In this document: piece after piece, positions 1-8,074 of the stretch | Position numbering within the stretch: position 1 is the stretch's first letter | How the letters are laid out: each line of letters begins with the position of its first letter | Assembly (NCBI RefSeq): GCF_900114915.1 | Contig: NZ_FOUS01000001.1 | Span: 434,001 to 498,000 of the forward strand | Length of the DNA: 64,000 nucleotides | DNA from: Bradyrhizobium sp. Rc3b | Lineage (GTDB): Bacteria > Pseudomonadota > Alphaproteobacteria > Rhizobiales > Xanthobacteraceae | Direction: 5' to 3' | Notes under the pieces: generated by a model | Told to the model about the DNA's origin: nothing | The model's input: only the letters and a program-made list of their open reading frames with translations | The model's database searches: none | Translations under genes and position numbers: made by a program

Positions 1-1
1 C

Positions 2-166
2 GATCCCGCCGCGATTGCCGCCGACGGGACGCTGACCATCAGCCTGTCGCTATCCGATCCACGCTCGCCCGCGGATCTCGGACTGAGCCCCGACGCGCGA
101 CCTCTCGGCATCGGGCTCGAGCGGATCTGGCTCGATCACGATGACCATGCGGCACGAGGTGGGTGA
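2..166 (+). CDS. C-terminal end of a protein entering from the left (probable glycosyltransferase-associated tail)
   Basis: An open frame runs in from the window edge and stops at TGA 164-166, giving the last 54 residues of a protein whose start is outside. The tail carries LGLSPDARPLGIGLERIWL. This resembles the end of the glycosyltransferase at 5287-6777 (DDRRLGLPVAEIRM), so I infer the same small beta-rich accessory domain that often ends polysaccharide-biosynthesis proteins in this group. It converges on the next gene with 11 bases between the two stops. The catalytic part cannot be seen, so function is uncertain. Confidence 0.55.
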   Translation, partial: DPAAIAADGTLTISLSLSDPRSPADLGLSPDARPLGIGLERIWLDHDDHAARGG

Positions 167-177
167 TCGCCGCCCGC

Positions 178-1170
178 TCAGTATCCTAGCAGGCTCAGCT
201 TGTGGGCGTAGTGAAAGATGACCTGCCTCGCGAGATAGGGGGCGATGGCGCGGCGAATCTGAATCTGTGTCGGATCGAAGCCGAGAGCGCGGCGCCGCAG
301 TATGCCCATCTCCCGGACGCCGATCGCGTAGGTCGATGCCGTCTTCTGGGCATCATGGATTCGGAAGCAGGCGAGAAATCGCGGCAGGCGCACGAATTTG
401 AATCCCGCGGCCTGCGCCCGCAGGATGAAGTCCCAATCCATCGCGTAGTGGAAGCTCTCGTCGATCGGACCGACTCTGTCCCACACGCGCCTGCGCCAGA
501 ACATCGTCTCCTGCGGGATATAGTCGGCATATTGCAGCGCGCGCCCGTCATGGGGCGGCAGCACGGCACGGCCAACCTCGAGTCCCTCGCGATCGACGAA
601 GACGCGATGGCCATAGACGATGTCGACATGCGGATGCGACGTGAAGTAGTTGGCGACATAGGCCAGCGTCCCCGGCAGCAGCATGTCGTCGCTGTTGAGA
701 TAGGCCATGATCTCGCTGTCGACGCCGGCGAAGCCGAGATTGATGGCGTTCGATTGCCCGCTGTCAGGTTCGCTCTTCCAGCTGATGCTCTCGCCGCGGC
801 CCTTCAGGAGATCAGCCGTGCCGTCGATCGAGGCGCCGTCCTGCACGTGGTAATACAGGTTCGGATAGTTCTGGCTCACGATGCTGTCGATCGTGGCGTC
901 GAGATATTGCGCGTGGTTGTAGCTCGGCGTGACCATCGCGATCCGCGGTGCATTCTCATGGATCGAGGGGGCTGGCGGGAAAGCCCTCAGGTTGAGCAGG
1001 CGCGGTGGATATTGCTCGAAGGTCCACATCGGCGGACGCCGCCAGAGGCTCCGGAGCGAAGATCTTCTTTGTCCGGCGGCGATGAGATCCTGATTCCTTT
1101 CGAGCAGCGCGACGCGATTTTCGAGCTGCTCCAATCGCTGTTCGAGGCGCTGCCTGAACTCGTCGTCCAT
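178..1170 (-). CDS. Family 2 glycosyltransferase
   Basis: This 330-residue protein starts at ATG 1168-1170. Residues 1-35 are a charged heptad-like stretch (likely coiled coil: EQRLEQLENRVALLERNQ). A GT-A fold follows with the GT2 opening IAMVTPSYNHAQYLDATIDS, the DGxSxDGT-like segment DGASIDGT, and the sugar-nucleotide/metal motif as LNSDDMLLPG. It therefore probably transfers a sugar from an NDP-sugar in the cytoplasm for a surface polysaccharide or glycan. No transmembrane segment is seen. Donor and acceptor cannot be told from sequence. Neighbours with a related C-terminal domain suggest a surface glycan locus. Confidence 0.88.
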   Translation of the reverse strand: MDDEFRQRLEQRLEQLENRVALLERNQDLIAAGQRRSSLRSLWRRPPMWTFEQYPPRLLNLRAFPPAPSIHENAPRIAMVTPSYNHAQYLDATIDSIVSQNYPNLYYHVQDGASIDGTADLLKGRGESISWKSEPDSGQSNAINLGFAGVDSEIMAYLNSDDMLLPGTLAYVANYFTSHPHVDIVYGHRVFVDREGLEVGRAVLPPHDGRALQYADYIPQETMFWRRRVWDRVGPIDESFHYAMDWDFILRAQAAGFKFVRLPRFLACFRIHDAQKTASTYAIGVREMGILRRRALGFDPTQIQIRRAIAPYLARQVIFHYAHKLSLLGY

Positions 1171-1333
1171 CTATCGAGCTTTCGCAAATTACGACGTCCA
1201 AAAACAATGGAACCTTCTTACAGGTCTCTGGTCGGCGGCGCCAGTTCACGGTCGCGTCAAACGCGATGGACCCGGCGTGTCCGGCGCGGTTTGAGAAGGC
1301 TCGATCGTTCCCGGATGGGTCGATTGCGAACCG

Positions 1334-1903
1334 CTATTCACGCGTTTCGATCAAGGTGGCATGCAGGACGTAGCGCTCCGGGCCGGACGTAACGGCGTCG
1401 AACGGCCAGCAGGTCGCGAGCACGAGTTCCACGCCCTGCGTCGAGGGGGCGATGCCCGACGCGTCGAAACGGACAACGGCCGAAGAATCCGCCCGATAGC
1501 GAAAATGCTTGCCGTCGCGGCGGGTGACCTCAACGACGTCTCCGACGGCAACATTCCGCAAGAAGCGGAAATGGGTGTCACGATGCGCTGCGTATACGGC
1601 AACTCCACGCTCGCCGGCATCAACCGTTTGATGGATGTGGCCCGGCCCGAAGGCGAGCGCCTGGCCGCTCGTACCTTCCAGCACGATCGCGCTGGCGCCT
1701 ATCCGTTTCACCTCGATCCGCGCGACCGGCCAGGTATCGGCCCATGCCCATGGTTTGATCGCCTCGCCCGTCGCAAGGCTCTTGTCGAACGCGCGCTCCA
1801 GCAGCACCTGCGCCAGCCACGCCTTGGCATGGATGTAGGCGCCGTCGCCGAACAGGATGAGTCCGATCAGTGCCAGAACCAGGGGAGATAAGAGGCGGAG
1901 CAT
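1334..1903 (-). CDS. Class GN (proteobacterial) sortase
   Basis: The frame stays open up to 2023, but I choose ATG 1901-1903: a GAGAG ribosome site lies just upstream and the protein then starts with a membrane anchor (MLRLLSPLVLALIGLILFGD). The 189-residue product has the sortase catalytic set: His107 in AAHRDTHF, Cys165 in LATCWPF and Arg177 in GPERYV. Sortases cleave a C-terminal sorting signal and transfer the protein to an amine acceptor at the membrane. In Proteobacteria this class is typically paired with one dedicated VIT/VWA target, which is the next gene upstream (2020-4281) in the same direction. A terminator-like hairpin lies between the two. Confidence 0.9.
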   Translation of the reverse strand: MLRLLSPLVLALIGLILFGDGAYIHAKAWLAQVLLERAFDKSLATGEAIKPWAWADTWPVARIEVKRIGASAIVLEGTSGQALAFGPGHIHQTVDAGERGVAVYAAHRDTHFRFLRNVAVGDVVEVTRRDGKHFRYRADSSAVVRFDASGIAPSTQGVELVLATCWPFDAVTSGPERYVLHATLIETRE

Positions 1904-1943
1904 GACATCTACTCTCGTCACTTCGCTCGTCACAATGACAGAG

Positions 1944-1990
1944 AAAAAGGCGCGCGCGGCCGTTGGTATGGGACGGGCAGCCGCGCGCGC
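1944..1990 (-). terminator. Rho-independent terminator between sortase target and sortase
   Basis: Read on the minus strand, an 11-bp perfect GC-only stem (1980-1990 with 1950-1960, 19-base loop) is followed after two C residues by TTTTT (1948-1944). It lies downstream of the VIT/VWA gene and about 40 bases before the sortase start, so it should reduce or stop read-through into the sortase. Confidence 0.65.
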
Positions 1991-1994
1991 TAAC

Positions 1995-2018
1995 AGAGGA
2001 GCTCGGGGAGGCTCCTCT
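1995..2018 (-). other. Perfect 8-bp hairpin just after the VIT/VWA stop codon
   Basis: AGAGGAGC at 1995-2002 pairs exactly with GCTCCTCT at 2011-2018, leaving an 8-base loop. It begins two bases past the stop of the VIT/VWA gene and has no T-run of its own, so it may be a 3' stabilising hairpin that works with the terminator at 1944-1990. Confidence 0.45.
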
Positions 2019-2019
2019 C

Positions 2020-4281
2020 TCAAGCGGCGTCGGTGAGCAAGAGCCGACGCCGGTTGAACACGAACAGGATCAGGGCGAGCACGATCAGGACCAGGCCTGC
2101 GATCATCTTCAGCTCGGCCGAAGTTGCTGTCTTGGGCAGACGGATCGCGTCAGGTGCTGCGGGTGTCGGACGCCGCGCGGCGGGTGAGGTGCGCGCATCG
2201 GCGTGGCGTTCACGCAACTGCGAGGGGATCTGCGGCCGTTCGCCGAACATCTTCTCGAAATCCCAGCCGGCCGGCAGGTTGATCGGCAATTCGCTGAGCT
2301 TGAGCGGCGCGCCTTCGGGCCGGCTCGGCGTCTTGTCGACGGCGACAAGGCTGGTCAGGCGCGTGACGATCTGATGGTCGAGCGCCAGCGCCAGGATCGC
2401 CTTGTCGGCTTCCTCGGGCGCGAGCTCCCGCATGGCGCGCGCCACTTCGGCGTCACCGATCTTGCGCCTGGCCCAGAGTTTCGACAGGCCGTTGCCTTCG
2501 GCGGCATTTTGCAGCGGCAGGGTTACCGACCATGGACGATCGCCGACCCGCCCCTTGATCTCGAGCGAGCCCGCGAGCTTGTCGAGCTTTGCCGCCAGCA
2601 CCAGCGGCTCGTCGCGATAGACGTCGGGGATGATCGCCGGGGTGATGTCGGCGTTGGCCCCGGAGAATTTCGCGGTAAGGCCGGTTACGGCCGGGTTTTC
2701 CAGCTTGGCGAACAAGCCGCGCATGCGCTCCTCCACCTGCTCGACGGAACCGATATGGGTGAAGGCGCCACGGCCGAGCTCGGCGGCGCGCGTCATGAGA
2801 TAGGTGTTGGGCGCCGACCCGATGCCGACCATGAAGACGCGCGAGCGGCCGCGCATCGCCGTGATGGCTTCGAACAATTGCTGTTCGTTGCCAATTGCGC
2901 CGTCGGTCAGGAAGACGACCTGGCGAACCATGCCGGTGTCGCCGAGCTTGTCGGCCAGCGCGGCGCGCATCGCCGGCACCATCTCGGTGCCGCCGCGTGC
3001 CTGCAACGCGCTCACGAACGAGGTGGCATCACCGACATGGGCCGCGTCTGCCGGCACGGAGGCGGGAAACAGCACATCCATGGTATCGTCGAAGCGGATG
3101 ACGTTGAAACGGTCGGTCGGCTGGAGGCGAGACAGAGCGTAGGCGAGGCTCGCCTTGGCCTGGACGATCGACGTGCCGCCCATCGACCCCGAATTGTCGA
3201 TCACGAACACGACCTCACGCGGCAATGGCTTTTGTGTCGTCTGTTCTGCGCTGGGCGGAGTGACGAAGGCGAGCAGGTAGTCGGCATCACCGACATGTTC
3301 GCGGAACAGGCCGACCGACGGCGCCTTCTCGGCGGCGGGCTTCCAGGTCAGCTCGAAGTCGCGGTCGGCGGGGACCGCACCGTCGGCGAGCGTAATGACG
3401 CGATCCGTGTTGTCCGGACTTTCGATCTTGACCTTATGGTGGTGGCTCTTGACCTCGCCGAGCGCGAAGCCGGCCTTCAGGCGCACCGTGATGCTGGTCG
3501 GATTGACCGGTGCATTCCTGGCGGGATCCAGCACAGGCGGCGAGATGCGGTCACGGTCCGGGACCGGGTCCGAGGTCGTCGCGCCCCAGCCCGATCCGTC
3601 CTTGCGGAAGTCGACGCTCTGGACGATCGGTGCCGGATTGTAGCGCGGTCCGACCACCAGCGGCAGGCGCAGCGAATATTCGTTGCCGGATTGATGCACG
3701 GGTTCCTGATATTCGATCTGCACCAGCACGGTCTCGCCGGGGCCGATATTGGCAACCGAATTGGTGAAGATGTTCGGCCGCTCCTGCTCGGTGAGCGCGG
3801 CTCGCTGACCGGTGCGGCGCGCCTCTTCGTAGATCACGCGGGCCTGCTGCCGCTCCTTGATGTCTCCGACGATGACGCGGTCGCCGACCACCATCTTCAG
3901 CGTATCGACGGCGCCGCTGGTCGCGAGCGGATAGACATAGGTTGCTTCGACCCAGTCCTTGGTCGGGTTGCGGAAGATTTGGGTGACGCGCGCGCGCAGC
4001 GTCGGGCCCGAGACGGTGATGTCGATGTCGGTGCCGAGGCGGATCGCTTCGGTGGTGGCGCCATCCTCCTTGAGGAAGAGGGAGCCGGCCTTGGCGTCGC
4101 CTGGCTGGAGCAGGCTGGCCTGATCTGTCGTGGCCGACCAACTGGTCCCGAAGCTGACGAGCAGGGCCACGAAGGCCATCAGCATCACCGCGATGCCCTG
4201 CGCGAGAAGAAACAATCCGAGCTTGATCAGCCCCTTCAGCATGGGGTGCTCGTCGTTGTCGGCTGTGTCGTAGGTGTCCAT
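2020..4281 (-). CDS. VIT and VWA domain protein with LPxTG-like sorting signal (sortase target)
   Basis: The frame opens at 4362, but ATG 4279-4281 has a good GGGAG site seven bases upstream, giving 753 residues. An N-terminal membrane segment (about residues 14-40) precedes a vault/inter-alpha-trypsin (VIT) domain. A von Willebrand A domain follows with a complete metal site: DNSGS at 362-366, the Thr in ARGGTEM and the Asp in FLTDGAIG. The C terminus is a sorting signal: LPKTA at 715-719, a hydrophobic helix and an FNRRR tail. This matches the family known as proteobacterial sortase target proteins, surface proteins attached by the adjacent class GN sortase. Its ligand or adhesion role is unknown. 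Confidence 0.9.
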   Translation of the reverse strand: MDTYDTADNDEHPMLKGLIKLGLFLLAQGIAVMLMAFVALLVSFGTSWSATTDQASLLQPGDAKAGSLFLKEDGATTEAIRLGTDIDITVSGPTLRARVTQIFRNPTKDWVEATYVYPLATSGAVDTLKMVVGDRVIVGDIKERQQARVIYEEARRTGQRAALTEQERPNIFTNSVANIGPGETVLVQIEYQEPVHQSGNEYSLRLPLVVGPRYNPAPIVQSVDFRKDGSGWGATTSDPVPDRDRISPPVLDPARNAPVNPTSITVRLKAGFALGEVKSHHHKVKIESPDNTDRVITLADGAVPADRDFELTWKPAAEKAPSVGLFREHVGDADYLLAFVTPPSAEQTTQKPLPREVVFVIDNSGSMGGTSIVQAKASLAYALSRLQPTDRFNVIRFDDTMDVLFPASVPADAAHVGDATSFVSALQARGGTEMVPAMRAALADKLGDTGMVRQVVFLTDGAIGNEQQLFEAITAMRGRSRVFMVGIGSAPNTYLMTRAAELGRGAFTHIGSVEQVEERMRGLFAKLENPAVTGLTAKFSGANADITPAIIPDVYRDEPLVLAAKLDKLAGSLEIKGRVGDRPWSVTLPLQNAAEGNGLSKLWARRKIGDAEVARAMRELAPEEADKAILALALDHQIVTRLTSLVAVDKTPSRPEGAPLKLSELPINLPAGWDFEKMFGERPQIPSQLRERHADARTSPAARRPTPAAPDAIRLPKTATSAELKMIAGLVLIVLALILFVFNRRRLLLTDAA

Positions 4282-4414
4282 TGGCCTGCTCCCGAAAGGA
4301 CGTTTGCTGGCTCTGAGCATTCGCTGGGAGGGATCGATTTCGCGAGCAGAATGATCGGTCATGTTCCGCCGCGGCCGGCCCGCGCAGGCCGCCGTGGGGC
4401 GCCCATGTGCGGTT

Positions 4415-4443
4415 TTGTGCTGGTTTGTCCGCCCTGCTAGAAT
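4415..4443 (+). promoter_or_regulatory. Possible sigma70-type promoter for the XRE regulator
   Basis: TTGTGC (4415-4420) and TAGAAT (4438-4443) are separated by 17 bases and end 24 bases before the regulator start. The match is to the general housekeeping consensus only. The same 186-base gap should hold the divergent promoter for the sortase target. Confidence 0.35.
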
Positions 4444-4467
4444 GGCCGTGCTGGAGCAGGGTTAGCG

Positions 4468-5238
4468 ATGCAGATTCAGGACAAATCCGCCGACAAGCAG
4501 CTTTCGGACGAGCAGAGCCGCGAGATCGCCGAGACCATTCGCGAGGAGCTCGCCAGACGCCGGATCTCCCGGCAGGCGCTGGCCGAGCAGGCCAAGCTCA
4601 GCCTGTCGACGCTGGAGAAGGTGCTCGGCGGCCGACGGCCGTTTACGCTGGCGACGACGGTCCGGCTGGAGCAGGCGCTGGGCGTCTCCTTGCGCAAGAG
4701 TCCCGTCGTGGCGGCGCCTCAGGCCGCCAACGATGTCGCTCCCGACAGTCTTGGCTCCTATGCGCATCGCGCCGTGACCTGGCTCGAGGACGTCTACATC
4801 ACGCTGCGGCCGTCGTTCGGCGACAAGGACGCGATCTTCGCGTACCGCACCGAGATCGTCTGGGAGCCGAAGGTGTCTTCGCTGGTCTTTCGGGAGGGCG
4901 ATCGCACCGATACCGCCTACGAGCATACCGGCGAGGTCGCCGTCCCGCATCAGTCAGGCTTCATCTACCTCGTCATCATCAAGCACGGCCAGCATCGCGT
5001 GATCACGGTGTCGCGGCCGACGGTCGCCGGCGAGATGTACGGCATCATCTCGACGCTCCGCGCCGGGCCTGGTTCACAGCTCACGCCGATCGCAGCGCCG
5101 ATCGCCTACGTACCGCTCCGGAACGTCCCGAAGCCGTCGCTGGGGAGGGTCGGGCCCGGCGACGCCAACCATGCGTTGTACGGAAAGCATCTGCGCCGCA
5201 CGGTGGAAGAATCCTTCGCACTGTTTCTGTCGGTATAG
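4468..5238 (+). CDS. XRE-family transcriptional regulator with unknown C-terminal domain
   Basis: The 256-residue protein starts at ATG 4468. Residues about 15-75 form a Cro/C1-type helix-turn-helix (ISRQALAEQAKLSLSTLEKV, then LGVSL). The C-terminal part, residues about 95-250, is a predicted beta-rich domain around WLEDVYITLRPSF and VAGEMYGIISTLR that I do not recognise; it could bind an effector. It is divergent from the VIT/VWA sortase-target gene, with 186 bases between the starts, so it may control that gene and itself. No operator could be identified with confidence. Confidence 0.8.
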   Translation: MQIQDKSADKQLSDEQSREIAETIREELARRRISRQALAEQAKLSLSTLEKVLGGRRPFTLATTVRLEQALGVSLRKSPVVAAPQAANDVAPDSLGSYAHRAVTWLEDVYITLRPSFGDKDAIFAYRTEIVWEPKVSSLVFREGDRTDTAYEHTGEVAVPHQSGFIYLVIIKHGQHRVITVSRPTVAGEMYGIISTLRAGPGSQLTPIAAPIAYVPLRNVPKPSLGRVGPGDANHALYGKHLRRTVEESFALFLSV

Positions 5239-5286
5239 TCCGCAAGAAAGAATCCGGAATGGCGTTGCTTGCGTCTATAAGGGGGT

Positions 5287-6777
5287 ATGCAGAACGCGCG
5301 CGCCCCATGCCTCGGCGAATCTCCGCTGTTCTCCATCATCATCCCGCTCGAATATCATCGCGGGCAATGGGAGCAGTCCTGGCTCGGCTGGACATCGCAG
5401 ACCGCGGACAAGTCGCTTTACGAAATCATCCTGGTCGTGCCACCGGATTTCAAGACGCGCGAGGCGTTGAAGGCGCTGGCCGGCGACGAGGCTCGCCTCG
5501 AGTTCACTGATTCCGAACACGATATCGGGCTGTGCGCATTCGGCGCAACCAAAGCCCGCGGCAGCTATCTGTTCTTCACCGAATCGCACTGCTGGCCCGC
5601 GCCCGATGTGATCGAGCTGTGCATCCGCGCCATCGAGGCTCATCCCGAGTGGGCCGGCTTTTCCTGCCATTCGGTTCCGATCTGCCACAATCGATTGTCC
5701 GTGGCGGAGGCTGCGATGTACCAGGCCGACATCGAGTTCGGCATGAAGCGGCATCCCTGGCGCAAAGTGCTTGATCAGTGCTTCGTGACGCGGCGCGACG
5801 TTTATTGGGAATGCGGCGGCCTGCGCGAGGAGCTCGGCCATTTCGCAGAATGGGTGCTGGCTGCGGCATATCACGCGAGAGGCCATGCCATTGGTTATCT
5901 GCAAGAGGCGCGCTTCCATCACTATTACATAGGCAAGATCGGCGAGCTGAAGACGTTCACGCTCGATTTCGTTCGGGGCGAGATCCGCTATCTCGGCGAG
6001 GCGCACCGTGATCCCGGTAGCGAGCTGCTGGAAGTGCCCACCGAGTGGAGCAAGCGCGACGATTTCGACACCGCGCTTGCGCGGAGTGCCCTCGGCGCAC
6101 GGATGCGATCCGCTCGAGTGAACGGCGAAAGCGTGCAGGCGCTCGGGCGCTGGGGCGTGATCGCGTTGGTCGGCGGCCGCTCTGCGCGCAGTTCAGCGCG
6201 CCTCTCCGCAGTCTATGCCCGCTGTGTGCTGACCATGCTCACCATGGGCGGCTCTCCCGACAGCATCGCGCGTTGGCTGAAGCGCTATATCGCCTCACTG
6301 ATTCACTTTCAGCGCCTCGATTGCATTCAGGGCGGCAGCGAGCCCGCTGGCACGAAGCTGTCGCGTCTCGGGGATGAGGTGATGGCGCAAGCCGGCTTCC
6401 ACGCGTGCGAGGTCTGGCAGGGCCACAGCTTTCGCTGGAGTGAGCCGGAAGCTGCCTTGCGGATCAAGGTGTCGCCCGGACGCAGCATCATCCGCATCGT
6501 ATCGCCCGAGATTCGCGAGCCTTTGGATCGGATCGGGGTAAGATTTTATCTCGACGGCATGCGGGTCGCCGATGCAGCGATCGCGATCGACGCCGGTGCT
6601 TTCGTCCTGCAACTCGATCGACCGTCATCAGGCACGGCGATACTGGCATGGACATGTCCGCGCTTTGCGGCCGCCGGCGACGATCGCCGGCTGGGTCTGC
6701 CGGTGGCGGAGATCCGCATGGCGGCGGGCGAAGGCGCGAGCTGCGCGCCATCGCCCACGGCCATCATGTGCAACTAA
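5287..6777 (+). CDS. Family 2-like glycosyltransferase with degenerate metal motif and C-terminal beta domain
   Basis: The 496-residue protein begins with a GT-A-like domain (FSIIIPLEYHRGQWEQSWLG) and a donor-site region (DIGLCAFGATKARGSYLFF). Where most GT2 enzymes have DxD, this one has ESH (FFTESHCWPAPD, about residues 97-108). Residues about 390-490 form a separate beta-rich domain ending DDRRLGLPVAEIRM, like the tail of the partial gene at 2-166. It probably acts in a surface polysaccharide pathway. The unusual motif means it may use a different metal arrangement or be non-catalytic. Its stop overlaps the convergent binding-protein gene by four bases. Confidence 0.75.
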   Translation: MQNARAPCLGESPLFSIIIPLEYHRGQWEQSWLGWTSQTADKSLYEIILVVPPDFKTREALKALAGDEARLEFTDSEHDIGLCAFGATKARGSYLFFTESHCWPAPDVIELCIRAIEAHPEWAGFSCHSVPICHNRLSVAEAAMYQADIEFGMKRHPWRKVLDQCFVTRRDVYWECGGLREELGHFAEWVLAAAYHARGHAIGYLQEARFHHYYIGKIGELKTFTLDFVRGEIRYLGEAHRDPGSELLEVPTEWSKRDDFDTALARSALGARMRSARVNGESVQALGRWGVIALVGGRSARSSARLSAVYARCVLTMLTMGGSPDSIARWLKRYIASLIHFQRLDCIQGGSEPAGTKLSRLGDEVMAQAGFHACEVWQGHSFRWSEPEAALRIKVSPGRSIIRIVSPEIREPLDRIGVRFYLDGMRVADAAIAIDAGAFVLQLDRPSSGTAILAWTCPRFAAAGDDRRLGLPVAEIRMAAGEGASCAPSPTAIMCN

Positions 6778-7997
6778 CCGCCCGTTTCGGCGCTGATGAT
6801 ATCGCCGAACAGCTCCCACTGGCCGGCCTTGAAGCGGATCATCTTGAGCTGCTCGATCGGCGCGAAATCGTTGGCGCCGGTGTTGATCTTGATGCCGGGG
6901 ATCAGCGTATCGGGCGTAAAGTCCTTCAGGCTGGCGGCCTGCTTCATCACGTTCTCTCGCGTCAGATTGTCTCCGCACTGCTTCAGCGTCTGTGCCAGGG
7001 TCTGCGCGGCGGCATAGCCGTAGACGAGGTTGGTGTCGGAGACGTTGGCGCCCGGCATGTATTTGTCGATGAAGGCGAGAAACTTCTTCATGCCTTCGTC
7101 GTCCTTCCATTGCGGATCCGACGCGTCCTTCAGATAGGTCGCCGACAGCACGCCTTCCGACGCGTCGAGGCCCGCGGGTTTCATCACGGCGCCGATCGAG
7201 ATCGAGACGTCGGTCATCACATGCATCGGCTTCCATTCGAGCTCGGCGATCTTCTTGATCGCCTGTGCCGCGAATTTCGGCGTCGAGATGTTGACGAAGA
7301 CGTTGGCGCCGGTTCCCTTCAGCTTGACGATGTGGGAATCGATCGACGGCTCGGTGGTCTCGTAGCTCTCCTCCGCGACGACCAGCGAGGAGGCCTTGTC
7401 GCCGAAGATCTCCTTGATGCCGGCGACGTAGTCCTTGCCGAAATCGTCATTGGCATAGAAGATCGCAACCTTGGCATCTGGCTTGGCCTGCAGGATGTAT
7501 TTGGCGAAGATCCGCGCCTCGACCCGGTAGCTGGGCTGGAAGCCCATGGTCCAGGGAAAATTCTTCGGGTCGTTCCACTTGCTGGCGCCGGTGGCGAGGA
7601 ACAGCTGCGGCACCTTCTTGGCATTGTGATATTTCTGCACGGCGGTCTGGGTCGGGGTGCCCAGCGCGTTGAAGATCAGGAATACTTCGTCGCTCTCGAT
7701 CAGCTTGCGGACCTGCTCCACGGTCTTGGGCGGCGAATAGCCGTCATCGTAGGAGATCCAGTTGATCTTGCGGCCGTTGATGCCGCCCTGGTCGTTGACC
7801 ATCTTGAAATAGGCTTCCTCGGTCTTGCCGATGATGCCGTAGGCGGAGGCCGGACCGGAATAGGCCTCGACGTTGCCGATCTTGATCTCGGTGTCGCTGG
7901 CGCCGGTGTCGTATTTCTTCTGCGCGAAAGCGCCCTGGGTGGAGAGTAGCGTCAGAGCAGTTGCCGCGGCGAGCAGGACGAGTTTCTTGTTCTTCAT
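6774..7997 (-). CDS. Branched-chain amino acid-type ABC transporter substrate-binding protein (LivK-like)
   Basis: I choose ATG 7995-7997, preceded by AAGGAA six bases upstream, which gives 407 residues starting with a Sec signal peptide (MKNKKLVLLAAATALTLLST, then GAFA cleavage). The mature part is a type I periplasmic binding fold: IKIGNVEAYSGPASAYG, NDQGGINGRKI, and a second lobe around KVAIFYANDDFGKDY. This family feeds amino acids, aromatic acids or other small acids to LivHMGF-type permeases; none is in the window. It follows the acyl-CoA ligase at 8075-9625 in the same direction, which suggests a carboxylic acid ligand. A strong terminator stands between them. Confidence 0.9.
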   Translation of the reverse strand: MKNKKLVLLAAATALTLLSTQGAFAQKKYDTGASDTEIKIGNVEAYSGPASAYGIIGKTEEAYFKMVNDQGGINGRKINWISYDDGYSPPKTVEQVRKLIESDEVFLIFNALGTPTQTAVQKYHNAKKVPQLFLATGASKWNDPKNFPWTMGFQPSYRVEARIFAKYILQAKPDAKVAIFYANDDFGKDYVAGIKEIFGDKASSLVVAEESYETTEPSIDSHIVKLKGTGANVFVNISTPKFAAQAIKKIAELEWKPMHVMTDVSISIGAVMKPAGLDASEGVLSATYLKDASDPQWKDDEGMKKFLAFIDKYMPGANVSDTNLVYGYAAAQTLAQTLKQCGDNLTRENVMKQAASLKDFTPDTLIPGIKINTGANDFAPIEQLKMIRFKAGQWELFGDIISAETGG

Positions 7998-8039
7998 GGA
8001 AATTCCTTGGGGTTTCTTGTTGAGTCGAGCAGGCACTTC

Positions 8040-8069
8040 AAAAAAGAAAAAAGCGCCCGCGAGGGGCGC
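8040..8069 (-). terminator. Strong Rho-independent terminator between ligase and binding-protein genes
   Basis: On the minus strand GCGCCC and GGGCGC (8064-8069 with 8053-8058, five-base loop) are followed by TTTTTT, a C, and another TTTTTT (8052-8040). It begins six bases after the ligase stop. The binding-protein start is only 43 bases further on, so that gene needs read-through or its own promoter within this short stretch. Confidence 0.8.
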
Positions 8070-8074
8070 CTGGA

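Noticed and set aside
1904..2023. Forty-residue N-terminal extension of the sortase
   Set aside because: It would be translated from the terminator hairpins and places an Arg/Pro-rich stretch before the membrane anchor; the ATG at 1903 has its own ribosome site.
2203..4440. Long open frame antisense to the VIT/VWA gene
   Set aside because: The opposite strand encodes a complete protein with MIDAS and sorting signal. The antisense product has the composition of a GC-driven shadow.
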